From Pseudothioclava sp033100795 (GTDB taxonomy: Bacteria; Pseudomonadota; Alphaproteobacteria; Rhodobacterales; Rhodobacteraceae): 64,000 nt of DNA. The position numbers were made by a program, and so were the translations under genes. Shown here piece after piece: positions 16,740-25,777 of the stretch; within the stretch, counting starts at the first letter, position 1; the number at the start of each line of letters is the position of its first letter. The stretch spans positions 1,130,254 through 1,194,253 of the forward strand of contig NZ_JAWLVI010000001.1 of the NCBI RefSeq assembly GCF_033100795.1, read 5' to 3'. Under the pieces are notes generated by a model that saw only the letters and a list, made by a program, of their open reading frames with translations, was not told where the DNA came from and did no database searches.

Positions 16740-17815
16740 CAGCCCATCCTTCCGGGGTTCAGAATGCCGCGCGGATCAAAGCGCGCGCGCAGGGCGCGGG
16801 TCAGTGTGGCAACGGGTGCGGGTTCGGGCTCGAACGCAGGCGACTGCCCGCGCAAGCAGGTCGCGTGACCGGTGTAGGGGGCCGCTCTGGCGCGCAGGTC
16901 GGTGCCTTCTGGCACCAGCGCCCAGATCAGGCCACCGCCCCAGTCCAGCATGACCTCGCCGCCGATCCGGCGCAGGATGTCGGGCGCCTCGGAGGGTTTG
17001 ACCGAGAGCCGCCACAGATCGCCCGACTTGCCCTCGAACGGCACCAGATCGCGCAAGCAACGCCAAAGCTCGGCGGATCTGTGGGTTTCGATCCGCGCAG
17101 GGCCGAAAACCGCCAGCAAGTCACGCAGACGTTCCGCCCGATAGGCAACCGATTGTGCCAGCCCCTCGATGCGCACAATCGCGCCAATCCCGGGCAACCA
17201 GCCCGCACCCGACACATCGAAGGGCGACCCAAGCGCGGCCGACAGCGCAGGCTGCGCCGCCTCGGCGGACAGGTCCAGAACGATGGTCGCCTGCGCCACC
17301 GCGGCGGGGAGCAGCTTGAACGACACCTCGCTAAGCACCCCCAAAGTGCCCCAGCTTCCCGCCATCAGCTTGGCCAGATCATAGCCGGTCACGTTTTTCA
17401 TCACGCGCCCGCCGTTCTTGACAGTCTCGCCCGCGCCATCGACAAATCGCACCCCGATCAGACTATCGCGGCAAGCACCCGCCTGCACACGGCGCGGCCC
17501 CGAGACATTCGCCGCCACGACACCCCCGATGGTGCTTTCGCCCGAGGCACCCAGAACCGTCCCCCACCGTGCGGGTTCGAACGGCAGGCGCTGGCCTTGA
17601 GCGGCGATGACCTCTTCGATTTCAGAAAGTGGCGTGCCCGCCCCCGCAACCAGCGTGAGAGCACCCGGTTCATAAAGCGTAATGCCGGAAATCCCGACCT
17701 CAAGGCGCGCCCCAGCACCCTGCCCCACCGGCCGCGTGCCGCCCCCCACAATCGCGAGCGGCCCTTGCGCGCTGCGGATCGCTTCGGCCAATTGCTGTTC
17801 GGTCTCAATTCTCAT
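16739..17815 (-). CDS. glcE: Glycolate oxidase FAD-binding subunit GlcE
   Basis: This is the smaller FAD-binding subunit of glycolate dehydrogenase, 358 residues. The FAD-binding type-4 domain is in the first 180 residues (IVGGGTRPVGQGAG, TLVAGAGTPLSEIE, TIGGVVAANVSGPRR, NVTGYDLAKLMAGSWGTLG). The end ARFDPRGILNPGRMG is the usual GlcD/GlcE signature. It starts 21 bases after the glcD stop and is coupled to glcF. GlcE is thought to contact GlcF; substrate oxidation takes place on the GlcD/GlcE flavins. Confidence 0.94.
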   Translation of the reverse strand: MRIETEQQLAEAIRSAQGPLAIVGGGTRPVGQGAGARLEVGISGITLYEPGALTLVAGAGTPLSEIEEVIAAQGQRLPFEPARWGTVLGASGESTIGGVVAANVSGPRRVQAGACRDSLIGVRFVDGAGETVKNGGRVMKNVTGYDLAKLMAGSWGTLGVLSEVSFKLLPAAVAQATIVLDLSAEAAQPALSAALGSPFDVSGAGWLPGIGAIVRIEGLAQSVAYRAERLRDLLAVFGPARIETHRSAELWRCLRDLVPFEGKSGDLWRLSVKPSEAPDILRRIGGEVMLDWGGGLIWALVPEGTDLRARAAPYTGHATCLRGQSPAFEPEPAPVATLTRALRARFDPRGILNPGRMG

Positions 17816-17836
17816 GACATCGGTCTCGCGGTTAGA

Positions 17837-19270
17837 TCAGGCTTCGCGCCGCGGCGCGCTGACAGACAGGGGAAACACCTTGGCCGGATTCAACAACCAG
17901 CGCGGATCGAACACGTCTTTCACCCGCATCTGCGCTTCAAGGTCGACAGCGGCGAATTGCACGGTCATCAGATCGCGCTTCTCGATACCGACACCGTGCT
18001 CGCCGGTCAGGCAGCCGCCCATTTCGACGCAAAGCGTCAGGATCGCAGCGCCCAGTTCTTCGCATTTTTCCTGATCGCCGGGCTTGTTGGCATTATACAG
18101 GATCAGCGGATGCATATTGCCGTCGCCCGCGTGAAACACGTTGGCCACATCCAGACCAAACTCGCGCGACAGTTCCCCGATGCGGCGCAGCACCTCGGGC
18201 AAGGACGACACGGGGATCGTGCCATCAAGGCACATGTAATCGTTGATCTGCCCCATCGCGCCAAAGGCCGATTTGCGACCCAGCCAGATGCGGCCCGCCT
18301 CATCGGCGTCACGCGCCTCGCGGAATTCCACCGGATCGTGGCGCATCGCGATTTCGCGCACGAGGCCAAGTTGCTCGTCGATCTCGGCCTCGGAGCCTTC
18401 GCATTCGACGATCAGCAGCGCCTCGCAATCGGGGTAGCCCGCATGGCAAAACGCCTCGGTCGCCACGATACAGGGGCGGTCCATAAACTCGATCGCGACC
18501 GGCAGAACGCCCGCCTTGATGATGTCGGCCACGCAGGCGCCCGCCACCTCGTTCGAGTTGAACCCGATCAGCACGGGGCGCGCGCCTTCGGGCTTGGGCA
18601 GGATGCGCAGGCAAGCCTCGGTCACGATGCCAAGCTGCCCTTCCGAGCCGCAGACAACGCCCAGCAAATCCAGCCCGCCCGCATCGCTATAAGGCCCGCC
18701 GATTTCGACCACCTCGCCCGCCATCGTGACCAGCGTCACCCCCAGCAGGTTATTCGTCGTCACGCCGTATTTCAGGCAATGCGCGCCACCCGAATTCATC
18801 GCGATATTGCCCGAGATCGCACAGGCAAGCTGCGACGAGGGATCGGGCGCATAGAACCAGCCGTCCGCCTCGACCGCGCCAGTGACCGACAGGTTGGTGC
18901 GCCCTGCCTCGACACGGATAAAGCGGTTCTCGTAATCGGTCTCCAGCACGGCGTTCATCCGCGCAAGCCCGACCACCACCGAATCTTCGGTCGGCATCGA
19001 GCCACCCGCCAGCGATGTCCCCGCCCCACGCGGCACCACCGGCACGCGTTCTTCGAAACAGACCTTCAGCGCGGCGGCGACCTCGTCGGTCGTGCGCGGC
19101 AGCACCACAGCCAAAGGCGGGCAGCGATAGGCCGAGAGCGCATCACATTCATAGGCGCGTGTTTCCGCCGGATCATCAATCACCGCATCATCGGGCAGCA
19201 CCGCGCGCAACCGCGCGACGATCTGGTCCTTGCGCGACAAAACAAGCGCGCTGGCTTTGGGCATCTCCAT
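17837..19270 (-). CDS. glcD: Glycolate oxidase FAD-linked subunit GlcD
   Basis: GlcD oxidises glycolate to glyoxylate with FAD. FAD-binding blocks read PVVPRGAGTSLAGGSMP and ISGNIAMNSGGAHCLKYGVT. The C-terminal substrate domain includes ANVFHAGDGNMHPLILYN and GGCLTGEHGVGIEKRD, and the end is DPRWLLNPAKVFP. ATG 19270 gives 477 residues and has GGGAGG at 7 bases upstream; a longer frame runs into the divergent gene. It is the first gene of the glc operon. A GGT-N11-ACC inverted repeat sits 2 bases upstream of the ribosome-binding site and is a likely operator. Confidence 0.96.
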   Translation of the reverse strand: MEMPKASALVLSRKDQIVARLRAVLPDDAVIDDPAETRAYECDALSAYRCPPLAVVLPRTTDEVAAALKVCFEERVPVVPRGAGTSLAGGSMPTEDSVVVGLARMNAVLETDYENRFIRVEAGRTNLSVTGAVEADGWFYAPDPSSQLACAISGNIAMNSGGAHCLKYGVTTNNLLGVTLVTMAGEVVEIGGPYSDAGGLDLLGVVCGSEGQLGIVTEACLRILPKPEGARPVLIGFNSNEVAGACVADIIKAGVLPVAIEFMDRPCIVATEAFCHAGYPDCEALLIVECEGSEAEIDEQLGLVREIAMRHDPVEFREARDADEAGRIWLGRKSAFGAMGQINDYMCLDGTIPVSSLPEVLRRIGELSREFGLDVANVFHAGDGNMHPLILYNANKPGDQEKCEELGAAILTLCVEMGGCLTGEHGVGIEKRDLMTVQFAAVDLEAQMRVKDVFDPRWLLNPAKVFPLSVSAPRREA

Positions 19271-19285
19271 GCGACCACCTCCCGT

Positions 19286-19306
19286 TTGGTAAGAAAATAT
19301 AACCAA
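19286..19306 (-). promoter_or_regulatory. Candidate GntR/FadR-type operator in glcD leader
   Basis: TTGGT and ACCAA form an inverted repeat with an 11-base AT-rich spacer. Its glcD-proximal edge is 2 bases from GGGAGG. A closely similar element with the same spacing and the same distance to the ribosome-binding site precedes the GntR-family gene at 36577; in gene orientation the two share GGTYATAWTYTYTTACCA. Confidence 0.6.
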
Positions 19307-19351
19307 TAATCCCATCTGGCAAGCATTCATCTGATTGGCTAATCTGGCGCC

Positions 19352-20050
19352 ATGACAAACCTTCTGATCGGCCCGTTCAACCTGTATGACCTTGCAGCCC
19401 TTGGGCTTCTGGTGCTGTGCTGGCTCGGCATCGGCTGGACGACCGAGCACCCGCCCGCCAACCGCCCCTCGGTCGGCGTGTTGATGGAGGGCTACCGGCG
19501 CGAATGGATGCGCCAGCTTGTCACCCGCCAGCCGCGCATCTTTGATTCGGCCATGATGGACGGGCTGCGGCAATCGACGACCTTCTTCGCCTCGACCGCG
19601 CTGATTGCCATCGGCGGCGGGCTGGCGCTGATCGGCAACCCCGAGCGCCTGTCCGATCTGGCCAATGAATTCGCCCTCGATCAGGGGCCGAATGTGCTGT
19701 GGGAGGCGCGGATTCTGACGGCGGTGCTGTTTGGGGCCAATGCGTTTTTGAAATTCGTCTGGTCCCACCGGCTGTTTTCTTATGCCGCAATTGCGATGGC
19801 GGCAGTGCCCAACGACATCACCGACCCGCTGGCCTATCCGCGCGCGGATCAGGCAGCGCGGCTTGCGATCAATGCCGCCAAAAGCTTTAACCGCGGGCTA
19901 CGCTCGGTCTATTTCGCGCTGGCCTCACTGGCGTGGCTTCTGGGGCCGGCGGCACTGGCAGCGGCGGCGCTGTTCACCACGGTGATGCTGTGGCGGCGCG
20001 AGTTCGCCTCGACCGCACGACAGGCGTTGCTGGAAAACCCGCCAAGCTAG
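19352..20050 (+). CDS. DUF599 family membrane protein
   Basis: The 232-residue protein has four or five hydrophobic segments: NLYDLAALGLLVLCWLGIGW near the N-terminus, a pair around residues 75-130, and a long one near the C-terminus. The conserved DUF599 block RREWMRQLVTRQPRIFDSAM follows the first helix. No activity is established for the family. It is divergent from glcD, sharing the 81-base intergenic region that holds the candidate operator, so glycolate regulation could touch it too. Its stop overlaps the stop of the large convergent gene by 4 bases. Confidence 0.8.
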   Translation: MTNLLIGPFNLYDLAALGLLVLCWLGIGWTTEHPPANRPSVGVLMEGYRREWMRQLVTRQPRIFDSAMMDGLRQSTTFFASTALIAIGGGLALIGNPERLSDLANEFALDQGPNVLWEARILTAVLFGANAFLKFVWSHRLFSYAAIAMAAVPNDITDPLAYPRADQAARLAINAAKSFNRGLRSVYFALASLAWLLGPAALAAAALFTTVMLWRREFASTARQALLENPPS

Positions 20051-22152
20051 GCGCGCGACCGCGGGCTGCGCCCTTCGATGAGCCACGCCCCCAGAACAAA
20101 CGCGCCGACCAGCACCAGCCACGCCCATGCAGGCATCAGCGGCTTGACCCGCAGATCCACCGTCGCCTCGGCCCCGCGCCGCGTGAGGCCAATCCAACCC
20201 CGCCCCGCACTCGCGCGTCCCTCACGCACAAACCGGATTTGCGGCACACCGTCCTCAAGCCGCGTCACCCCGCCATTCGAGGCCGCGATAGCCGCACTCA
20301 AGGGTTCCGCGCTGGCGATGGTGTTTTCGAACTCGCGCGGTGCGGCAGGGCCAAGCGCAACAACACGCTCCAGATCGGCATCGGCAAAGCGGTAAAGCCC
20401 CGCCGAGGGCGCACTCCAGCGCGCGGTAAAACGGCCCGGTGCGTCCTCGGCCAGGGGCACTTCCCACCTCTGCCCCTCCGGCCCCGTGATCGTCAAAGGC
20501 GCGGCGGTTTCGGCCATCGTGCGGCGTGTAAGCGTCAGCGTCAGACTGCCGGGTTCGACCGCCGCATACAGCGCCTCTTCCTCAAGCTCCGGCTCTTTCA
20601 TCGCCCAATGCGCGATGCGGCGCAGCAGTTCCAGTTGCGGCCCACCGCCCTCGAACCCCCGATCCCAAAGCCAAGCCTGATCAGACGCCAAAAGCGCCAC
20701 GCGCCCCTCGCCCGCCCGCGACAGGACCAAAAGCGGGTTGCCCTCAGCGCCCTCCATCACGACCTCTCCGGTGGGGTTGGTCAATTCGATCTGGCGCAGC
20801 CAGCGGCCCCAATGGGATGCGCCCTCGGGGGCGTCTTGCCCGGCAGGGGGTGGCGCGCCCTCAAGCCCCGCCGTCACCGGATGGCGCAGGCCAAGCGCGG
20901 TCGGACGCGGCAAGAACCCTTGCGACAACACCCGCCCCGTCGGGCGCGCTGGCATGATTTCCTCAAGCGCGGTCTGATAAAGACTTTCAACGGTGGCAAA
21001 CTCGGGACCAGCCGAAATCAGCACCGCCCCCCCGCGTTCGATATAGGCGCGGATATTGGCGAAATAGGCGGCAGGCAGGATGCCCCGCGCGCCATAGCGA
21101 TCAAAGATCAAGAGGTCGAATTCGTCGATCTTCTCGATGAACAATTCCTGCGTCGGAAAGGCGATCAGCGACAGCTCCGAGACCGGCGTTCCATCCTGCT
21201 TTTCGGGCGGGCGCAGAATGGTGAAATGCACAAGGTCAACCGCCGCATCCGACTTCAGAAGGTTGCGCCATGTGCGCTCGCCCGCGTGCGGCTCGCCCGA
21301 GACCAGCAGAACCCGCAGCCGGTCGCGCACCCCGTTGATCTGCACCACCGCCTCATTGTTGCGCGTGGTCAGTTCGCCTTCCACGGGCGCAAGCGCGAAC
21401 TGCACCACATTCTGCCCGCCGTGGGAGAGCGTCAGCGGCAGCTCCAGATCCTGCCCGACGCGCACGTCATAGCTCGACGGTTCGCCCCCATCTATCGCGA
21501 TGCTGATCTGCGCGGTGGTCCCAAGCGTGGCAGGCACCGCGCCCATATCCTCGACCCGCAGGCGGATCGCGGTTTCCTCGCCGATAATCCCGAAGGCGGG
21601 GGCCGTCTGGATCAGCAAGCGACGGTCCCAGTCTTGCGCGCGCCCCGTCAGCAAAAGCTGCAAGGGCGCGGGCAGATCGGGCATCAGGCCCGCGTCATGC
21701 GCCTGCCCGTCCGAGACGACCAATACCCCTGCGACGCGCGCACGAGGCTCGGCGGCGAGCGCCCCGGAAAGCGCAGCCCCTATTTCCGTGCCTGCGTTTT
21801 CGGCGCCATCCGGCACGGTGATCTTGCGAAACTCGACATTCGGCAGGCGGGCAAGCTGCGCCTCCAGCCCCTTGATCGCCGCATCGGACTGAGTGCCTCG
21901 GTCAGACAGGGATTGCGAGGCCGTCCGGTCGTCGAGCAGCAGAACAATATCCGACAGGGCTTCGGTTTCCTCGCGTTGCAGAGCGGGCTGCGCCATCGCC
22001 CCAAGCAAGGCCAGCGCCGCCAGCGCGCGCAAGGGCCAGCCGCGTTGCCCGCGCCAGACCGACAGGGCCAAAACCACCGCCGCCAGCCCCGCCAGCGCCA
22101 GCAGAACCGCCATCGGCACCAGCGGCGCAAAGATCACCGACAGCCCGCTCAT
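20047..22152 (-). CDS. Large membrane-anchored periplasmic protein of the MoxR/DUF58 operon
   Basis: The 701-residue protein has two N-terminal hydrophobic helices (residues 9-60) and one near the C-terminus (WAWLVLVGAFVLGAWLI), with a large presumed periplasmic part between. Near residue 60 LSDIVLLLDDRTASQSLSD resembles the start of a von Willebrand-like domain, and at about 365-390 ANIRAYIERGGAVLISAG resembles a class-I glutamine amidotransferase-like fold seen in homologues. No catalytic residues stand out. It is the last gene of a four-gene operon and overlaps the DUF4159 gene by 4 bases. Role unknown; envelope assembly or stress is the usual guess for such operons. Confidence 0.75.
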   Translation of the reverse strand: MSGLSVIFAPLVPMAVLLALAGLAAVVLALSVWRGQRGWPLRALAALALLGAMAQPALQREETEALSDIVLLLDDRTASQSLSDRGTQSDAAIKGLEAQLARLPNVEFRKITVPDGAENAGTEIGAALSGALAAEPRARVAGVLVVSDGQAHDAGLMPDLPAPLQLLLTGRAQDWDRRLLIQTAPAFGIIGEETAIRLRVEDMGAVPATLGTTAQISIAIDGGEPSSYDVRVGQDLELPLTLSHGGQNVVQFALAPVEGELTTRNNEAVVQINGVRDRLRVLLVSGEPHAGERTWRNLLKSDAAVDLVHFTILRPPEKQDGTPVSELSLIAFPTQELFIEKIDEFDLLIFDRYGARGILPAAYFANIRAYIERGGAVLISAGPEFATVESLYQTALEEIMPARPTGRVLSQGFLPRPTALGLRHPVTAGLEGAPPPAGQDAPEGASHWGRWLRQIELTNPTGEVVMEGAEGNPLLVLSRAGEGRVALLASDQAWLWDRGFEGGGPQLELLRRIAHWAMKEPELEEEALYAAVEPGSLTLTLTRRTMAETAAPLTITGPEGQRWEVPLAEDAPGRFTARWSAPSAGLYRFADADLERVVALGPAAPREFENTIASAEPLSAAIAASNGGVTRLEDGVPQIRFVREGRASAGRGWIGLTRRGAEATVDLRVKPLMPAWAWLVLVGAFVLGAWLIEGRSPRSRA

Positions 22153-24884
22153 TGCCCCAGCCTTTCCAAAAGCGCAGGCACATGGACCTGATCGGATTTG
22201 TAGTTCCCCGTCAGCACATGCATCACCAGATTGACCCCAAAGCGGAGCGCAATCTCGCGCTGACGCTCGCCCGTCAGGCCGCGCCCCACGGGGAACATCG
22301 GCAGCCCCTGCGCATCCTGCGCCCAGGCTGCGGCCCAGTCATTGCCGCCGATCACAACGGGCGTCACCCCGTCATTGAGGTTGCGAAACGGCATCCCCTC
22401 GGCAAGCTCGGCATCCGGCGGCGCGGCCTCGACCCAGATCGGGCCGGAATAACGCCCCGGAAACTCTTGCAGCAGATAGAAGGCGCGCGTCAGCACATGG
22501 TCCGCCGGGATCGGGTCCAGAGGCGGAATATCCAAAGGCGCCGCCAACGCCTGCAAGCGCCGCCCTGTCGCCGTAGCCTCGCCAAAGCCCGCCAGATCGG
22601 CGTCGCGCGTGTCAAACAGGATCATGCCGCCGCCGCGCAAATAACGGTTGAGCTTCAGATAGGCACGCGCCGAGGGAGCGGGCTGATCCTCGGTTACAGG
22701 CCAGTAAATCAGCGAAAACAGCGCCAGATCGTCGGTCTCCAGATCGAGCGTCATCGGCTTTGCCGGTTCAACCGCTGTCCGGCGACTGACCGTGCTCGAC
22801 AACCCGCGAAGCCCGGCTTCAGCGATGCGATCCACCTCGGCATTACCCGTCGCCACATGGGCCAGCACGACATCCGAGGCCGCCGCTATGGCACGGGCTT
22901 CCTCCATCCCGTCGGCCTGCGCGCGATCCGTGCCAAAGCCCGCCAGCATCAGGGCCAACGCCGCAACACCCGTCGCGCGTCGCATCACAAGCTGCCCCGA
23001 CAGCATCAGCGTCGCCAATGCATCCAGCAGCAGAACGCCCAATGCCGCCGCCAGAAGCGCCCCTTTCAACGGCATCTGACGCGGAGCCTCATTACCCTCA
23101 AGCGGAACACTCGCAGGCCAGAGCGCAGGCGCTAAACTGCGATCCCGCGCTAAAGCATTAAGCGCAATCACCCGCTCGTCAGAGGCATAAAGACCGGGCG
23201 GCAGGTCCGGCCCCGGCAGTGCGCCGGCCAGATCCTCGCCCGCGACACCGGCGGCTTTTTCCGCGCCCTCCAGCCGCCCGAAAGCGTCGATCAACTGCTG
23301 CGGAACCCAGGTCGTGCCCGCCATGTCACTCGTCTCGGCAGGGCCGGAGCGGGTCGAAATTGCCAGCCGCTCCAGCATCGCGGGGAACAGCCCCGACAGC
23401 GGCAGCGAGGACCACTCGGCATTCGCGCTTACATGAAAAAACACCAGGTCTCCCGCCCCAAAGGCCGCGCGCGTCACAAGCGGCGTGCCATCGGCAAGCG
23501 CGGCGATCGTGCGCTCGGCCAGTTCCGGAGAAGGCTCGGCCATCACCTGCATCGCCACCGTCACATCTTCGGGCGCGGCCAGCCCCGCAAAGGGTGATCC
23601 TTCGGGGAAAGGCGCCAGCGCGCGCGGGCTTTCCCAACTCATCGTGCCGCCGACCGAGCGCCCGCCCACGCGCAAACGCACTGGCAGAAGATCGTCGTCC
23701 TGCGTCGTGCCTGCCGCCATCCGCGGCCCCGCAAACCGCACCAGAAGCCCGCCCTCCTCGACCCATTCAGCAAGGCGGTCAGGGTCGGCCAACTCACTGA
23801 CATCGGCCAGAATAATTACATCCGGCTTGGCCAGAAGCACGTCTTCCAGCGACGCCTCGATCAGATCGGAGCTTGGGCGCAGGGCTTCGCGCAGGTAGTG
23901 AAGCGGCGAGAGCAACTCCAGCCCCTCGCGCGGAGGGCCACCCGCAACCAACGCCACCTTGCGCCGCTTTACCGCATCGTCGGTCAGGCTAACGGCCCCA
24001 GCCGAGCGCTGGCCGGAAATCTCGAACCGCGTGATCCGGTTGCGCAACTCTGGCGGCAAGTCGAAACGGGCCTCAGCCCGCGTGCCGCCATCAAAGGCGA
24101 CCGCCATCCGCGCCAGTTCGCGTTCAAGGCCCGTCGGGTCCAGACCGATTGCGACCACCTCCGGAGGGGCCAGAGGCGCGCGCGTCGCCAGAACCGGCAG
24201 GGCCAGAGCGCCCTCGCGGATAACCGGCGCCCCAAGCGCCAGAACGGGCGCGGCGGGTTGCCAGACGCTGACCGCGCCGCGCCCTTGCAAGGCCGCCAGA
24301 AGCGCCGCGCGCGAAGGGCGCTCCATCCCGTCAGACAGCCACAGGGTGTCAAAACGCCCCTCCGGCAAAAGCGCGAGGTCGGTGGCATCCGGCTCCCACG
24401 GGCGCGGGGAAAGCCCCTTCACCTGCTGACGCAGATCGGCGGGATCACCGAATTTCATCTGCACGGCAGGCGGCGCGCTAAGCCGCACAAACGCCACCGG
24501 ACGGCCCGCGTTTTGCGCCTCAACCAAAGCCTGTTCCATCCGGTCTTGCCGCCGCGGCCAGTCGCGCGCCGAGGCCCAGCTGGCATCCGCCACAATCAGC
24601 AACGGCCCTTCACCTGCCGCGCGAACCTCGGGGTTCAGAACCGGCCCCGCAAAGCCGATGATCGCCGCCGCCAGCGCCAGCATCCGCAGCGCCAACAGCC
24701 ACCAGGGCGTGCGCTCGGCCTGCGCATCCTCGTCGCGCAGCCCCAAAAGCAGAACGACACCGGGAAACCGCCGCCGCACCGGCGCGGGCGGCACGGCGCG
24801 CAGCAAAAACCACAGGATCGGCAGGCCGATCAGCCCCAGCATAAGCCACGGCGCGGTAAATCCAATGGGACCGAGCATCCACAT
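22149..24884 (-). CDS. BatA-like N-terminal / DUF4159 membrane protein
   Basis: The 911-residue protein starts with BatA-type membrane helices (WLMLGLIGLPILWFLLRAVP and WWLLALRMLALAAAIIGFAG). A large domain with VWA-like and amidotransferase-like traits follows. Two helices near residue 650 precede a C-terminal DUF4159 domain (LALFSLIYWPVTEDQPAPS, ARAYLKLNRYLRGGGMILFD). ATG 24884 is used since it overlaps the DUF58 stop as TGATG; the open frame extends upstream inside that gene without a ribosome-binding site. DUF4159 proteins regularly accompany MoxR-DUF58 pairs. Molecular function is not established. Confidence 0.82.
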   Translation of the reverse strand: MWMLGPIGFTAPWLMLGLIGLPILWFLLRAVPPAPVRRRFPGVVLLLGLRDEDAQAERTPWWLLALRMLALAAAIIGFAGPVLNPEVRAAGEGPLLIVADASWASARDWPRRQDRMEQALVEAQNAGRPVAFVRLSAPPAVQMKFGDPADLRQQVKGLSPRPWEPDATDLALLPEGRFDTLWLSDGMERPSRAALLAALQGRGAVSVWQPAAPVLALGAPVIREGALALPVLATRAPLAPPEVVAIGLDPTGLERELARMAVAFDGGTRAEARFDLPPELRNRITRFEISGQRSAGAVSLTDDAVKRRKVALVAGGPPREGLELLSPLHYLREALRPSSDLIEASLEDVLLAKPDVIILADVSELADPDRLAEWVEEGGLLVRFAGPRMAAGTTQDDDLLPVRLRVGGRSVGGTMSWESPRALAPFPEGSPFAGLAAPEDVTVAMQVMAEPSPELAERTIAALADGTPLVTRAAFGAGDLVFFHVSANAEWSSLPLSGLFPAMLERLAISTRSGPAETSDMAGTTWVPQQLIDAFGRLEGAEKAAGVAGEDLAGALPGPDLPPGLYASDERVIALNALARDRSLAPALWPASVPLEGNEAPRQMPLKGALLAAALGVLLLDALATLMLSGQLVMRRATGVAALALMLAGFGTDRAQADGMEEARAIAAASDVVLAHVATGNAEVDRIAEAGLRGLSSTVSRRTAVEPAKPMTLDLETDDLALFSLIYWPVTEDQPAPSARAYLKLNRYLRGGGMILFDTRDADLAGFGEATATGRRLQALAAPLDIPPLDPIPADHVLTRAFYLLQEFPGRYSGPIWVEAAPPDAELAEGMPFRNLNDGVTPVVIGGNDWAAAWAQDAQGLPMFPVGRGLTGERQREIALRFGVNLVMHVLTGNYKSDQVHVPALLERLGQ

Positions 24885-25777
24885 CAGGCGCCCCTCCCCA
24901 AAGCGGCATGGAGCCACAATAGCGCGCCCTGCGCGGGCGAGCCGGTGTGATGCGTCGAAAACTGCCACCCCGCCGTTTGCGCCAGATGCGCCAAAGCCTC
25001 GCGCCGTGCCGCCAGACGGTCCAGATAGCGCGCGCGAAGATCCGCCGCCTTGCGCGTTTCATGGCGTAGCGTGCCGCCGACGGATTCGAAAATGGTGCGG
25101 CCCTGAAACGGGAAATCCTCTTCTTCGGGGGCCAGCACCTGAAGCATAACGCCCTGCACACCGCGATCCGCCAATGCGCCCACTGACGCGCGCAGATGAT
25201 CCAGATCACCGAAGAAATCCGACAGGAACACCGCACGCGATTGCGCTGAAATCCCCGCCACTTCGGGCGCGCCCAACTCGGCCTCGCTCGAAGCGCCAGC
25301 CAGAACCTGCGCAATCGTCAAAAGCTGCGCCCGCCCCGGACGCGGCGGCGCAAGCGGGCCGGACAGGCCCACGCGCTCGCCCCCGCGGGTCATCAGAACC
25401 GCCAGCGCCAGTGCCAGAAGCCGCGCGCGCTCCGCCTTGGTCGGTCCGTTGCCATCACCCGCAAACTGCATCGAGGCCGCATCATCAGCCCAAAGATACA
25501 CCGATTGCGCCAGTTGCCACTCGCGTTCGCGGGTATATTGCGCATCCGAGCGCGCCGAGCGGCGCCAGTCGATAAACCGCGCGTCTTCGCCGTGCTGGAC
25601 GGGGCGGTATTGCCAGAACTCCTCGCCCACGCCCACGCGGCGGCGGCCATGCGCGCCAAGCTGAACGGTCGCGGCCAGTTGCTCGGCCGCCACCAGCAAT
25701 GGCGGCAAGACCGAAGCCTGCGCCTCGGCCGCGCGGCGCAACTGAAGCGCAGCGCCGCTATCAGGGCGTTGAGTCAC
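24884..25777 (-). CDS. DUF58 domain protein
   Basis: The 297-residue protein matches DUF58: GRRRVGVGEEFWQYRPVQHG, then ARFIDWRRSARSD with the conserved D-W-x-x-S/A-A, and REREWQLAQSVYLWADDAAS. DUF58 proteins often contain a VWA-type metal-ion-dependent adhesion fold and work with MoxR ATPases. There is no transmembrane helix, unlike many DUF58 proteins with two N-terminal ones. The start overlaps the moxR stop by 4 bases and its own stop overlaps the next start, so the whole set is translationally coupled. Confidence 0.88.
   Translation of the reverse strand: MTQRPDSGAALQLRRAAEAQASVLPPLLVAAEQLAATVQLGAHGRRRVGVGEEFWQYRPVQHGEDARFIDWRRSARSDAQYTREREWQLAQSVYLWADDAASMQFAGDGNGPTKAERARLLALALAVLMTRGGERVGLSGPLAPPRPGRAQLLTIAQVLAGASSEAELGAPEVAGISAQSRAVFLSDFFGDLDHLRASVGALADRGVQGVMLQVLAPEEEDFPFQGRTIFESVGGTLRHETRKAADLRARYLDRLAARREALAHLAQTAGWQFSTHHTGSPAQGALLWLHAALGRGA

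Noticed and set aside
16865..19309. 814-codon open frame antisense to glcE and glcD
   Set aside because: A shadow frame of the glc operon, with a typical antisense composition and no ribosome-binding site.
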